Shown here: positions 19,372-28,625 of the stretch, piece after piece | Layout: every line of letters begins with the position of its first letter | Numbering within the stretch: position 1 is the first letter of the stretch | Assembly (NCBI RefSeq): GCF_000348985.1 | Contig: NC_035928.1 | Coordinates: 124,001 to 188,000, forward strand | DNA length: 64,000 bases | Reading direction: 5' to 3' | From: Huiozyma naganishii CBS 8797 | Taxonomy: Eukaryota > Ascomycota > Saccharomycetes > Saccharomycetales > Saccharomycetaceae | Program-made: the position numbers and the translations under genes | Notes under the pieces: generated by a model | What the model was told of the DNA's origin: nothing | Databases searched by the model: none | Seen by the model: the letters and a program-made list of their open reading frames with translations, nothing else

Positions 19372-19377
19372 GAGTCA
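19372..19377 (-). promoter_or_regulatory. TGACTC (Bas1/Gcn4 core) upstream of ADE3
   Basis: GAGTCA on the + strand gives TGACTC reading toward ADE3, 180 bp before its start codon. In S. cerevisiae Bas1/Pho2 act through TGACTC at ADE and one-carbon genes, so this is a fitting candidate. The 369-bp space between YCH1 and ADE3 also has a TTTCCGAA at about 19315-19322, which I considered and rejected as centromere DNA. Nothing else in the spacer stands out. Confidence 0.55.
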
Positions 19378-19561
19378 GCGGCCCGACAGCGCCCCAGCTA
19401 CAACAGCGTCCCGTCGGTGCAAGCAACACCAGTGGTCCAGGCGGTATTGCACTCGTGGGTCTTGTAAGTTTGTATATGTACTGTACACAGACACGGTATA
19501 TTATGCGTCTCGTGGGTATGTGGTGTACGAGTGTTTCTGCGTTTTGGTGTCACAAAATCGG

Positions 19562-20017
19562 TCACCACTGCCACAGCGACGGTTCGTAGCCCTCCGTGAC
19601 GGTGCTGTCCTCGCCGTAGACGTCCTGCCAGCGGTTGAACCCGCCCTGCAGGACCCACACGCGGTAGTGGGTCCTTTGTTCCGGTGCAAGAGACCGCAGG
19701 AACCGCAGCGCGGACGTCGGTCCGCGCTGCTGCGACTGCGCGCAGTGGAACACGACGTTGACACGCTTGCCCCCACCGCGGGACCGCACTTGTTCCAGCG
19801 TGTGTATCAGCTCCGCAATCCCGGCACCGTGCTTCAACGACCCGGAGGGGGCGTGGATACACCCTGCGATGTGGCCGCCGACGAAGTCCGACCCGCGCAC
19901 GTCGACCACTGCGAAGGGCTCCCCCGGGACCCCTGGGACCCCCGCCGTGTGACCCAATTGCAGCCACTCGTACAGTTGCTCAGCGGTCACGTACTCGATG
20001 TCCGCTACAGATGGCAT
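19562..20017 (-). CDS. YCH1: YCH1, rhodanese/Cdc25-like phosphatase
   Basis: The product has 151 residues from the ATG at 20017 (MPSVADIEYVTAEQLYEWL); S. cerevisiae Ych1 has 148. It is a single rhodanese domain. DVRGSDFVGGHIAG is the N-terminal rhodanese signature, and the active-site loop HC(92)AQSQQRG has the seven-residue length of Cdc25/arsenate-reductase-type phosphatases. The conserved end is WVLQGGFNRWQDVYGED. Ych1 has phosphatase activity in vitro; its role in cells is not settled. It is divergent from ILV3 with a 195-bp promoter. Upstream in-frame codons to 20032 have no ATG. Confidence 0.95.
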   Translation of the reverse strand: MPSVADIEYVTAEQLYEWLQLGHTAGVPGVPGEPFAVVDVRGSDFVGGHIAGCIHAPSGSLKHGAGIAELIHTLEQVRSRGGGKRVNVVFHCAQSQQRGPTSALRFLRSLAPEQRTHYRVWVLQGGFNRWQDVYGEDSTVTEGYEPSLWQW

Positions 20018-20080
20018 TGGCGAGGTCAACACGAGGAGCCGTTGTGTGTCGTTGCTCCGTAACCGGCGTTTTTGTCAGCA

Positions 20081-20107
20081 GAAAATTTTTCAGTCGAATT
20101 TGAGTCA
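20081..20107. promoter_or_regulatory. RRPE-like element and Gcn4 site in the YCH1-ILV3 promoter
   Basis: GAAAATTTTTCA at 20081-20092 matches RRPE (TGAAAAATTTTC on the minus strand). TGAGTCA at 20101-20107 is a perfect Gcn4 site, 106 bp before the ILV3 start codon. Gcn4 control is well known for the ILV genes. The RRPE has no PAC partner here, so its role is less clear. Confidence 0.7.
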
Positions 20108-20212
20108 CATCGCTTTAAGTATAGTTAACTTATATATATGTGCTAGAGGTTCCCGGGTCTAGGAACGTGCCATTGAGGAACAAGAATAGCATACGCATAC
20201 TCACAGGGAAAA

Positions 20213-21976
20213 ATGGGTGTACTAGCTAGAATTGCTGGACAGAGGTGTTTTTCTTCCAGTGGGAAGAATGCTGCTGCCAAGAAATTGAACAAGTACTCGT
20301 ACCATATCACTGAGCCAAAAGACCAAGGAGCCTCGCAGGCGATGCTGTACGCTACTGGTTTCAAGCGCGACGATTTCGCCAAGGCACAAGTTGGTGTTGG
20401 GTCCTGTTGGTGGTCTGGGAACCCGTGCAACATGCACTTGCTCGACTTGAACCACAGATGTGCTGCCTCCGTCGACAAGGCCAATTTGAAGGCCATGCAG
20501 TTCAACACGGTTGGGGTCTCGGACGGGATCTCCATGGGTACCTCCGGTATGCGCTACTCGTTGCAGTCGAGAGAGGTCATCGCAGACTCCTTCGAAACAA
20601 TTATGATGGCCCAGTCGTACGACGCCAACATCGCGATCCCCTCGTGTGACAAGAACATGCCAGGTGTCATGATGGCCATGGGGAGACACAACAGACCTTC
20701 CATCATGGTCTACGGGGGGACCATCTTGCCCGGCCACCCTACATGTGGGTCGAAGAAGATCTCCAAGAACATCGACATCGTCTCAGCGTTCCAATCTTAC
20801 GGACAGTTCATCGCAGACGAGATCACCGAGAACGAGAGAGAGGATATCGTCACACACGCATGCCCTGGTCCAGGGTCCTGCGGTGGGATGTACACGGCGA
20901 ACACCATGGCCTCCGCAGCTGAGGTGCTTGGGATCACTGTTCCAAACTCCTCTTCGTCACCAGCGGTCTCCAAGGAGAAGCTAGCCGAATGTGACAACAT
21001 CGGTGAAACAATCAAGAAAACCATGGAGTTGAACATCTTACCTCGGGATATCTTCACCAAGGAGGCGTTCGAAAACGCCATCACGTACGTCATCGCCACT
21101 GGAGGGTCCACGAACTCCGTCCTTCACTTGATCGCCGTCGCGTACTCCGCAGGTGTCAAGATCACGCCAAGCGACTTCCAACGCATCAGTGACAAGACTC
21201 CACTACTGGGGGACTTCAAGCCATCCGGTAAATACGTTATGGCGGACCTCGTCGCTGTCAACGGTACCCAGGCAGTGATCAAGTTCCTGTACGACAACGG
21301 GTTCATGCATGGGGACACTTTGACCGTCACTGGTGACACTTTGGCGGAGCGTGCCAAGAAGGCGAAATCGCTACCAGAGGGACAAGAGATCATCAAGCCA
21401 TTGTCCAACCCTATCAAGGAGTCCGGCCACTTGCAGATCTTGACCGGGTCGCTGGCCCCAGGTGGGGCCGTCGGCAAGATCACCGGTAAGGAAGGGACCT
21501 ACTTTAAGGGTGCCGCCCGTGTCTTCGAGGACGAATCCTCCTTCATCCACGCCCTAGAGAAGGGTGAGATCAAGAAGGGTGAGAAGACGGTCGTCATTAT
21601 CAGATACGAGGGACCAAGAGGTGGTCCAGGTATGCCTGAGATGTTGAAACCTTCCTCCGCACTTATGGGCTACGGGCTGGGCAAGGACGTCGCCCTCCTA
21701 ACGGACGGTAGATTCTCCGGTGGGTCTCACGGTTTCCTGATCGGCCACATCGTGCCAGAGGCAGCAGAAGGTGGTCCAATTGGGTTGGTCAAGGATGGTG
21801 ACGAGATCGTCATCGACGCGGACAACAATAAGATTGACCTTTTGGTCTCGGATTCGGAAATGGCTCAACGTAAGGCGCAGTGGACCAAACCTGCTCCTCG
21901 CTACAGCAGAGGTACTTTGTCAAAGTACGCTAAGCTGGTAAGTAACGCATCTCTAGGCTGTGTGACAGACGCTTAA
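20213..21976 (+). CDS. ILV3: ILV3, mitochondrial dihydroxy-acid dehydratase
   Basis: The product has 587 residues (S. cerevisiae: 585). It removes water from 2,3-dihydroxy-acids, the third step common to valine, isoleucine and leucine synthesis, in mitochondria. A short basic, Ser-rich presequence ([19 protein letters not shown]) is present. Iron-sulfur ligands lie in [23 protein letters not shown] and [16 protein letters not shown]. The C-terminal signature [13 protein letters not shown] is intact. The gene is on chromosome X (YJR016C) in S. cerevisiae. Its presence here between YCH1 and ELP2 is one of three insertions that reveal interleaved loss after genome duplication. Confidence 0.97.
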   Translation: MGVLARIAGQRCFSSSGKNAAAKKLNKYSYHITEPKDQGASQAMLYATGFKRDDFAKAQVGVGSCWWSGNPCNMHLLDLNHRCAASVDKANLKAMQFNTVGVSDGISMGTSGMRYSLQSREVIADSFETIMMAQSYDANIAIPSCDKNMPGVMMAMGRHNRPSIMVYGGTILPGHPTCGSKKISKNIDIVSAFQSYGQFIADEITENEREDIVTHACPGPGSCGGMYTANTMASAAEVLGITVPNSSSSPAVSKEKLAECDNIGETIKKTMELNILPRDIFTKEAFENAITYVIATGGSTNSVLHLIAVAYSAGVKITPSDFQRISDKTPLLGDFKPSGKYVMADLVAVNGTQAVIKFLYDNGFMHGDTLTVTGDTLAERAKKAKSLPEGQEIIKPLSNPIKESGHLQILTGSLAPGGAVGKITGKEGTYFKGAARVFEDESSFIHALEKGEIKKGEKTVVIIRYEGPRGGPGMPEMLKPSSALMGYGLGKDVALLTDGRFSGGSHGFLIGHIVPEAAEGGPIGLVKDGDEIVIDADNNKIDLLVSDSEMAQRKAQWTKPAPRYSRGTLSKYAKLVSNASLGCVTDA

Positions 21977-22208
21977 TTGTTGGGAAGGTTTTACTTTACG
22001 ATGTTGCGTGGACGTGGAACGTCTCGCAGTATCACTTATGATATATTATTTATTTATTAATAGAGATTTAGTTATCAGGTATATAGTCCATTGAATGGAT
22101 ATGATAGTTGTGTTTTTGGGGTGAGCGATCAATGACTTTACATCATTTGCGAATGCCAACGGTTGCTGTCCGCTGGAGCTGGCTGGTACAAGTGCCAGAA
22201 ATAGAAGC

Positions 22209-22214
22209 AAAAAA
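22209..22214 (-). terminator. RNA polymerase III terminator of the tRNA-Gly gene
   Basis: Six A residues on the + strand read as TTTTTT on the transcribed strand, three bases past the 3' end of the tRNA. This is a normal Pol III stop signal. Confidence 0.9.
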
Positions 22215-22217
22215 GAA

Positions 22218-22288
22218 TGCGCAAGCCCGGAATCGAACCGGGGGCCCAACGATGGCAACGTTGGATTTTACCACTAAACCACTTGCGC
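22218..22288 (-). tRNA. tRNA-Gly, anticodon GCC
   Basis: Reading leftward, the 71-nt gene starts GCGCAAGTGGTTTAGTGG (A box) and has GGTTCGATTCC (B box) and the acceptor end CTTGCGC plus discriminator A. The acceptor stem pairs fully (GCGCAAG with CTTGCGC). The anticodon arm reads ..CGTTGCCATCG.., giving anticodon GCC. No intron is present. It appears identical, as far as I recall, to the S. cerevisiae tRNA-Gly(GCC). Confidence 0.98.
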
Positions 22289-22528
22289 GTATTAAAAGAC
22301 AAAAAAATAAAAGATAGTGCTGAAGATACTTAATGTTTTGAGTACACTCTATAAGAGTTCAACAGTGTTCAATTGTCTGCCCTCTCTATATAAGGAATAT
22401 ATAGAAAGAAAATATATAAAGGAAGCAAGACGAGGATTCCAATGACTGGAATCTGTGGCCTTTATATAATATTTGGTGACGCTGGATCAGATCGCATTAG
22501 CTTGGGTCTGTCCGTTCGTTATAGATAC

Positions 22529-22599
22529 GTAGTCTGCTGACTAAGGTGGGGTGTAGTCTGGTGACTAAGTGGGGTGTGCTCTGGTGATTAAAGCAGGGT
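22529..22599. repeat. Degenerate tandem repeat, three 23-24 bp units
   Basis: The units are 22529-22552, 22553-22575 and 22576-22599. They share the pattern GTAGTCTGxTGACTAA-GTGGGGT with a few substitutions and one indel; the third unit is the most diverged. The array is non-coding. Confidence 0.85.
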
Positions 22600-22716
22600 G
22601 TGACGCTTTTGTATTGTTTGTTGTATATTGCGATGTGTTGCCTTGTGGAAGAGGGCTTATTGTTTGTGTCTCGTAGGAAAGACAGTTGTATGTCGTTACC
22701 GAAAGCTGTATGTCTC

Positions 22717-22781
22717 GTGACTGAGAACTGTGAGAGTTTGTGACTGAGAGCTGTGTCTCGTGATTGGAACTGTGTGAGTTC
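22717..22781. repeat. Second degenerate repeat, three 20-23 bp units
   Basis: The units are 22717-22739, 22740-22759 and 22760-22781. They have the core GTGAxTGAGAACTGTG with changes in each copy. It lies 118 bp after the first array, and both share a GTGACT(A/G)A core, so they may have a common origin. Confidence 0.65.
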
Positions 22782-23791
22782 CATGTTACAAAAATTTCCA
22801 AAACTGTTCTAGAAGTAGAGATAATTTTAGCAGATGCTCCCGTATTATGTTTCTCTCAATAAAAAAACAAGAGTGGCTAGATCTATCAAAGAATTATCTA
22901 TACGGGATTGTACTTGATCACAAAAACATGTACTGGTAACTGGAACAAGAGGAGTCCATCCCTTGTTCCGAACAGCCGGAATAAGGTTATATCAACTGGA
23001 TCAATCTTTTTCAACAGACTTATGTAACGGACTACATCTATCTGGATTCAAGAAGAAAATATTTTCTGGTGTGAAACTACAGTTTGCGACTTGTAACTTC
23101 ACACAGAGAGTACTTTCAGTCAGCGTGATATCGTTTACTTTAACACTGAAAGTATAAACATCTCTTCCAGCATATATTGTGCTACTCGCCACGTCGATTG
23201 CTCAACTTTCTTGTTTTAGGTAGTGAGTCAGGGACACCTCAAAACAGCTTTCAGTTTCAAAGACAAATTGCTGGCTTTACTACCAATGTTCATCATATTT
23301 TCTTGTTTTATTGTAATCTTACCAAAAGCTCGGTTGATGTTTGAGACCAACAAATTCAGATCTTATTAAATTCAATGCCGGCTCTAACTACATTAATTGG
23401 CATCTGGCGTTAAATTCAAATCAAACCAAAGCATTAGATGCTCCAAATATTGTACACTCGAATACAACCTTAGTCATGTTCTGGAACGTCTTTAAACAGT
23501 TCGTTTTCCTTTGCTGTTTCGTAACCGCTCTTTCTGCTCACCTCGCATTTATGTGCTTGTTCCAGTGATAAAAACAGTACTGCGTAAACATACAGCTGCT
23601 CCAGCTCCGCGTTGCCGGCTCCCCGCCGTACCTTCTTTAATTGTTGATGCTCTTTAAGGACTCTTCACCGTTTGTTCTGCGCATAGAATCTTTTAACGTG
23701 AAATTTTTGGAAAATTTTAAAGTCATCGCTTAAAATACACCACTTAGTGCACGTTCATCGGATAGAATTAGGCCAACTGAACCTGCTACTG

Positions 23792-26164
23792 ATGTCGCGT
23801 GTTGCTACGGAAGCCATATTTATTGGTGCAAATCAGCAAAATCAGGTAAGTGACTTTGACAAGTCTCGAAACCTAGTTGCATTCGGAGCGGGTAAAACAA
23901 TTGCACTTTGGAACCCTACAGATGAAAAGTGTAAAGGTGTCCTCGCAACTTTGAAGGGCCATGAGGCAGATGTCACCTGTGTAACATTTATTAAGGGAAC
24001 AGATTATCTGGTTTCTGCATCCGAGGATTTTCATGTCAAAATCTGGAAATACACCAATGATAAGGAGGTACTAAAATGTGTTCAAACTATAGAACACTAC
24101 AATAATACGATTGTGACTTTGACCGCATTGCCAGGGGTAATTGCTGTTGGTTGTGCTGATGGGCTGATGTCTCTTTGGGTTTGCCAAAGTGATGACAGTG
24201 GTAAATTTGTTTTAGGCCATGAGTGTCATGTGGCCAGAAATGTCCTGCCCTTGTCGTTATCGCTTTCGAATGTGAAGAACGACAAGTATTTGCTAGCGGT
24301 CGGGGGCACAAGTGTCAATATATTTATCTTTTCTTTCACTTTCAATAAAGAGTCTCGGATGATAGACGACTGTGAATTGTCTGCAACTTTGGAGGGCCAT
24401 GAAGATTGGGTAAAATCATTGGCATTCCGCCACCAGGAAACTCCAGGTGACTATTTGTTGTGCTCTGGTTCTCAAGATCGCTATATCAGACTATGGAGGA
24501 TAAGAATCGATGATTTAATTGAGGGAGAGGAAGAGGATGACAACAAACTAACCTTGTTGAACAATAAACAATACAAATTCGATGTTGGCACAGACCTGAA
24601 AGTCTGTATTAACTTTGATGCTTTGATCATGGGGCACGATGACTGGATCTCCTCTCTCCAATGGCACGAAACAAAGCTACAACTGCTTGCATCTACAGCT
24701 GATACAGCCTTGATGATTTGGGAACCCGAGAAGGCGTCTGGTATTTGGATCTGTAATCTAAGGCTAGGTGAACTATCCTCTAAGGGTGCGTCCACCGCAA
24801 CTGGTTCGTCTGGTGGGTTTTGGTCGTGTATTTGGTTCACTCACAATGATATGGACTGTATTTTGACGAACGGGAGAACGGGTGCCTGGAGAGTATGGGC
24901 AGCCAAGGATGGTGTGGTAATGGACCAAAAGCTGGGAATCACAGGTTCCACGAAGGATGTTACCGATATATCTTGGTCTCCAAATGGTGCTTATTTACTG
25001 TCAACATCGTTGGACCAAACGACTAGATTATATGCGCCATGGTTATATAATGCCGACGGAACCGAAAGAGCGGATAAGACGTGGCATGAATTTTCAAGAC
25101 CACAGATCCATGGGTACGACATGATCTGTGTGGAGGCAATGAATAATAATGGCTTTGTTAGCGGTGGGGACGAAAAGATTTTAAGGTCGTTCAGTGAGCC
25201 AAAGGGTGTAGCTGAGATCTTACAAAAGTTTGTGCATGTAGAAGCTCAAAATTCCAATGAGATGCCCGAGGCTGCATCTGTTCCAGTTTTAGGGCTGTCC
25301 AATAAGGCAACGGACGATGCAAGTGATGAGGAGGGCATGGACGGGGAGGGTGGTGATGCCCGGAAGACTGTTCTGCAAAATATGCTTTCTTCCTTGACTG
25401 GGCCCCCTACTGAGGACATTTTGCAAAGGCATCTACTATGGCCAGAGATGGAAAAGTTGTATGGTCACGGTTACGAAAACACATGTCTTGATATCTCTAC
25501 AGATGGCCGCTTTATTGCATCCGCTTGTAGATCGAACACCCCACAGCACGCTGTGATCAGGATATTTGATACAACTACATGGCTGGAAGTCCTACCAACT
25601 TTGGCGTTTCACGGTTTGACTATCACCAGATTACGCTTTTCAAAGGACAGTAAATACTTGCTGAGTGTTTGCAGGGACAGAAAATGGGCGGTCTGGGAAA
25701 GGAACTTTGACAATAACACATTCACCTTAAGGTACACTCATGAGAAACCTCATACAAGAATTATATGGGACGGTGACTGGACTCCTCTTGAGTTTGGCAA
25801 CGCCTTTGTCACCAGTTCTCGTGATCGTACGATAAAACTTTGGAGGTACGATGTGGGCAAAGACGAGTATGCGGCAGAGAACTCTATGAAACACACGAAG
25901 CCTGTAACTGCACTTTCTGTTTTGGATAGAGTGATTGACGGTAAATTACTGGTTGCTGCAGGTCTAGAAGATGGTACGATTATTATTTATACCTATGGCA
26001 GTGACGGTTTCCAGAAGTTTGAGGAATTAGAACATCACATCTCGCCAGCTGACAAAATATTTAGGTTGAGATGGTCGATGTCGATTTTGGGAGGCGCAAA
26101 TCAACTGTACTTAGCATCTGCCAGTAGCGATAACTCCACAAGAATTTACTCTGTTCAATATTAG
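23792..26164 (+). CDS. ELP2: ELP2, WD40 subunit of the Elongator complex
   Basis: The product has 790 residues from the ATG at 23792 (MSRVATEAIFIGANQQNQ); S. cerevisiae Elp2 has 788. The upstream in-frame start at 23747 is GTG and not conserved. It is a double WD40 propeller with repeats along its length. Examples are LKGHEADVTCVTF, LEGHEDWVKSLAFRHQETPGDYLLCSGSQDRYIRLW, MGHDDWISSLQWH and SSRDRTIKLW. An acidic linker lies near residues 520-545. Elp2 is a scaffold of Elongator (Elp1-Elp3), which modifies wobble uridines in tRNA. It converges with PMT6, as in S. cerevisiae, with 51 bp between the stops. Confidence 0.97.
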   Translation: MSRVATEAIFIGANQQNQVSDFDKSRNLVAFGAGKTIALWNPTDEKCKGVLATLKGHEADVTCVTFIKGTDYLVSASEDFHVKIWKYTNDKEVLKCVQTIEHYNNTIVTLTALPGVIAVGCADGLMSLWVCQSDDSGKFVLGHECHVARNVLPLSLSLSNVKNDKYLLAVGGTSVNIFIFSFTFNKESRMIDDCELSATLEGHEDWVKSLAFRHQETPGDYLLCSGSQDRYIRLWRIRIDDLIEGEEEDDNKLTLLNNKQYKFDVGTDLKVCINFDALIMGHDDWISSLQWHETKLQLLASTADTALMIWEPEKASGIWICNLRLGELSSKGASTATGSSGGFWSCIWFTHNDMDCILTNGRTGAWRVWAAKDGVVMDQKLGITGSTKDVTDISWSPNGAYLLSTSLDQTTRLYAPWLYNADGTERADKTWHEFSRPQIHGYDMICVEAMNNNGFVSGGDEKILRSFSEPKGVAEILQKFVHVEAQNSNEMPEAASVPVLGLSNKATDDASDEEGMDGEGGDARKTVLQNMLSSLTGPPTEDILQRHLLWPEMEKLYGHGYENTCLDISTDGRFIASACRSNTPQHAVIRIFDTTTWLEVLPTLAFHGLTITRLRFSKDSKYLLSVCRDRKWAVWERNFDNNTFTLRYTHEKPHTRIIWDGDWTPLEFGNAFVTSSRDRTIKLWRYDVGKDEYAAENSMKHTKPVTALSVLDRVIDGKLLVAAGLEDGTIIIYTYGSDGFQKFEELEHHISPADKIFRLRWSMSILGGANQLYLASASSDNSTRIYSVQY

Positions 26165-26215
26165 AGTTATTCGCGTGAAGCATTCTAGGGCATTAATATT
26201 TTCGTATATAATAAT

Positions 26216-28465
26216 CTACACAACAATATCCCATGAACGGAACCACTCTAAGTATAAGTACTTCATTGGCGCACCGTCCATTCCTTGGCACAGCGGAGAG
26301 AAGTAGTAGTAGATATAGATGCAGCCAGAGAACATTGCAAGGTAAACAGGTATGCTTATCAAAGGATGTTTTGGGTACACCCAGTAGTTCATGGCAAATC
26401 CAAAGACCATGATCGCAAAGTACAGCGCAGGAACATAATGATGCACATAGGTAACTCGTCCCATGACAACAAATGGTAAGTAGTGTGACAACCAGCCCAC
26501 AAGTGGGAAGCCACATTGCATGATGAGGGTCCACCAGTGCGGTTCAGTTATTTGAATAGTTTGTCTTCTCCATTGGTAAAATATTGAGAAGAGCAATAAT
26601 GGCAGCAGTATAATTGTTAGAGTTGACGCCCAAGTGTTGAATGGAGAACCCAACAAATAGTACCTAGTGTTGCTTAGATCCCATCCACACAGTCTGAGCC
26701 CGGTGTATAGAATTGGCCATTCCCAGGCCTCGGAGGCAAGGTTGTCATATTTGTCTGGATCCGGTATTAACGCATTATTCGACGAAGCCATAGCAAAGTT
26801 TATTAAAATGAAATCTGTCCAAAACTTAGAAGCTGGCGGGCTGTAGTCCTCATCGGCTTCTAATTGGTCATTCCAATGATCTTCGACATTCCACCATGTA
26901 GATTTATCCCTTTTACTCCATGAATACTTGCACACGATTTCAGCTTGCGAAAACCCCCATTGAGGATATGCCATCCCTGTGGAAGATAAATAGCAGCCAA
27001 GCTCTTTGTGTCTCAATCTAAAAAATGTTGAAATAGGATGCAGCATTGAAGGATCTTCCTCGGGGAAGTCGTAATTCGACGACCGTAGCTGATCCACGAT
27101 CTCAATAACCCAATCATCCTTTTCATCACCTTTCGTCTCAGAACCGTATCGGCTGACTTCGAAGTTACCGCGAGAGACGTGGGAAGGTATTTCATGAGAA
27201 TGCAAGTTGGAGCGAGTGTTGTTGTGTACTAGTCTTACCGTTAGTCCATCTACAACAGGTATCAATTCTCCATTTGGAGTTTTTCCATTCTCGTCAAGAT
27301 GAATGCCAGAGGTTCTGGCAAACTGAAACTGCCAATTATTGTTGCTATCCGAATGGCCGTAACCAGTAACCTGACCCTGTCTTGACCCGTCTGGGTAGGA
27401 CTGTATGTGGGAGTGTAATAGGTTTGGGCTCAGTCCATGGGACCGTATTGTTACAACAGACCCAAACATCACATCGCGAGGGCTGTTTTGGATTTGAGTT
27501 CCTTCCAAGTTTACCTGAAATAATGAGTTGGTCGACGCGTCACCTGTACCTGACTTGTAAAGCAATGCAAAATGAATCTTGAAGCAGAAAAGGTACACCA
27601 AGAATGGGATCAATATCAGATCCAATATCCGGATAATCCAATGCTTGGTGTATTGTAATCGGGTTACAGACTTGTCGTGAAACAGTCTGAAGAGGTCTAT
27701 GATGGTGTAGAGGCCTACCACCGCTGTGACCAATATACCAACCCATTTTACTGAACACACACATCCAATGGAGAGACCAGTAAGAAGCATCCAAAGTGAC
27801 CAAGTGCGAGTAAACTGTGTATTCCTAAGATTGTGTAACTTGGCCATGCAGGCAAACGTAGTTGCAGTGAAGAAAAGAAGCATCGAATCCAGCAATATGA
27901 ACTTTGAAAGAACTATAAAAGAATGTTCCAGTGTAACCATCGTTGTTACCAGATACATCGTTGGATAAGCAAATCCCAGCCACTTGGAAGTGAAGAAGGT
28001 CACTGGGACACATAGAGCACCGAAGGTGGCATTAAATTTCCTCATAAACACGTAGTTCATACCATTTTTGTAAGTGGCGCCAGACTCAAAAGCAAAATCA
28101 CCATCAAATCCAGTAAGCCATTCACTCAATGCAATAAGCATTTTACCCAGAGGAGGGTGGACGTCGTGGTAAAACTCGTGCTTTAGATAATATGAGCCAA
28201 ATTTACCAAAATGTGCCTCATCCCACACTACGTTATTGTTCTTCCCAATTCTATAAAATCGTAGGTAGAACGAGAGAAACGTTAACGCCAGAGGTCCAAC
28301 AACATCCAACAAGATATGTTTCCACGTTCCGTATCCTGTTGCAGGTAATGTCTTCTTCACGTCGCGATCTACTATAATCCCGTCATTGGGGTCAATTGGA
28401 AGCGGTTCGTCCGTTTTCCTTTTCCGTAGATTATCCCGATCCTCATTCAACTGAAAGCTGGACAT
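26216..28465 (-). CDS. PMT6: PMT6, protein O-mannosyltransferase
   Basis: The product has 749 residues (S. cerevisiae Pmt6: 759). It transfers mannose from dolichyl-phosphate-mannose to Ser/Thr of proteins entering the ER. After a short cytosolic N-terminus comes the first membrane span (VGPLALTFLSFYLRFY). The catalytic loop WDEAHFGKFGSYYLKHEF follows, with the Asp-Glu pair of the PMT family, and then DVHPPLGKML. The middle luminal region has three MIR-type repeats (for example SVVTIRSHGLSPNLLHSHIQSYPDG). The C-terminal part is hydrophobic. Its adjacency to ELP2 and YPP1 and the sequence support Pmt6 rather than Pmt4. Confidence 0.95.
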   Translation of the reverse strand: MSSFQLNEDRDNLRKRKTDEPLPIDPNDGIIVDRDVKKTLPATGYGTWKHILLDVVGPLALTFLSFYLRFYRIGKNNNVVWDEAHFGKFGSYYLKHEFYHDVHPPLGKMLIALSEWLTGFDGDFAFESGATYKNGMNYVFMRKFNATFGALCVPVTFFTSKWLGFAYPTMYLVTTMVTLEHSFIVLSKFILLDSMLLFFTATTFACMAKLHNLRNTQFTRTWSLWMLLTGLSIGCVCSVKWVGILVTAVVGLYTIIDLFRLFHDKSVTRLQYTKHWIIRILDLILIPFLVYLFCFKIHFALLYKSGTGDASTNSLFQVNLEGTQIQNSPRDVMFGSVVTIRSHGLSPNLLHSHIQSYPDGSRQGQVTGYGHSDSNNNWQFQFARTSGIHLDENGKTPNGELIPVVDGLTVRLVHNNTRSNLHSHEIPSHVSRGNFEVSRYGSETKGDEKDDWVIEIVDQLRSSNYDFPEEDPSMLHPISTFFRLRHKELGCYLSSTGMAYPQWGFSQAEIVCKYSWSKRDKSTWWNVEDHWNDQLEADEDYSPPASKFWTDFILINFAMASSNNALIPDPDKYDNLASEAWEWPILYTGLRLCGWDLSNTRYYLLGSPFNTWASTLTIILLPLLLFSIFYQWRRQTIQITEPHWWTLIMQCGFPLVGWLSHYLPFVVMGRVTYVHHYVPALYFAIMVFGFAMNYWVYPKHPLISIPVYLAMFSGCIYIYYYFSPLCQGMDGAPMKYLYLEWFRSWDIVV

Positions 28466-28625
28466 GGTCTATCCAAGTCCCAGGGATCTGAACGCGTCGT
28501 TGATGGTTTTTGCGATGGCGATAACAGTAGAGGATTCTCCGGTTCAGTTTTGAACAATTCGCATACTCGAAAGAAAATAGTCACGTGTATCAAAAGACAT
28601 TATATGTACATCTCATCTAACAACA

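Larger units (their letters stand above)
22289..23791. other. Gene-poor spacer between tRNA-Gly and ELP2
   Basis: About 1.5 kb with no recognisable gene. Next to the tRNA it has several TATATA-type runs (about 22385-22420 and 22462-22468) and a 7-bp inverted repeat (GATTCCA at 22435-22441, TGGAATC at 22447-22453). Two degenerate minisatellites follow (22529-22599 and 22717-22781). The part after 22800 is AT-rich with only short open frames; one minus-strand frame at 23192-23001 is 63 codons and matches nothing I know. Ty elements favour the upstream side of tRNA genes, but I could not define LTR ends here. Confidence 0.5.

Noticed and set aside
23001..23192. 63-codon minus-strand frame (ends VEKD) in the ILV3-ELP2 spacer
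   Set aside because: Looks protein-like in composition but matches no family I know and has no promoter or conserved neighbours; kept only as part of the spacer note.
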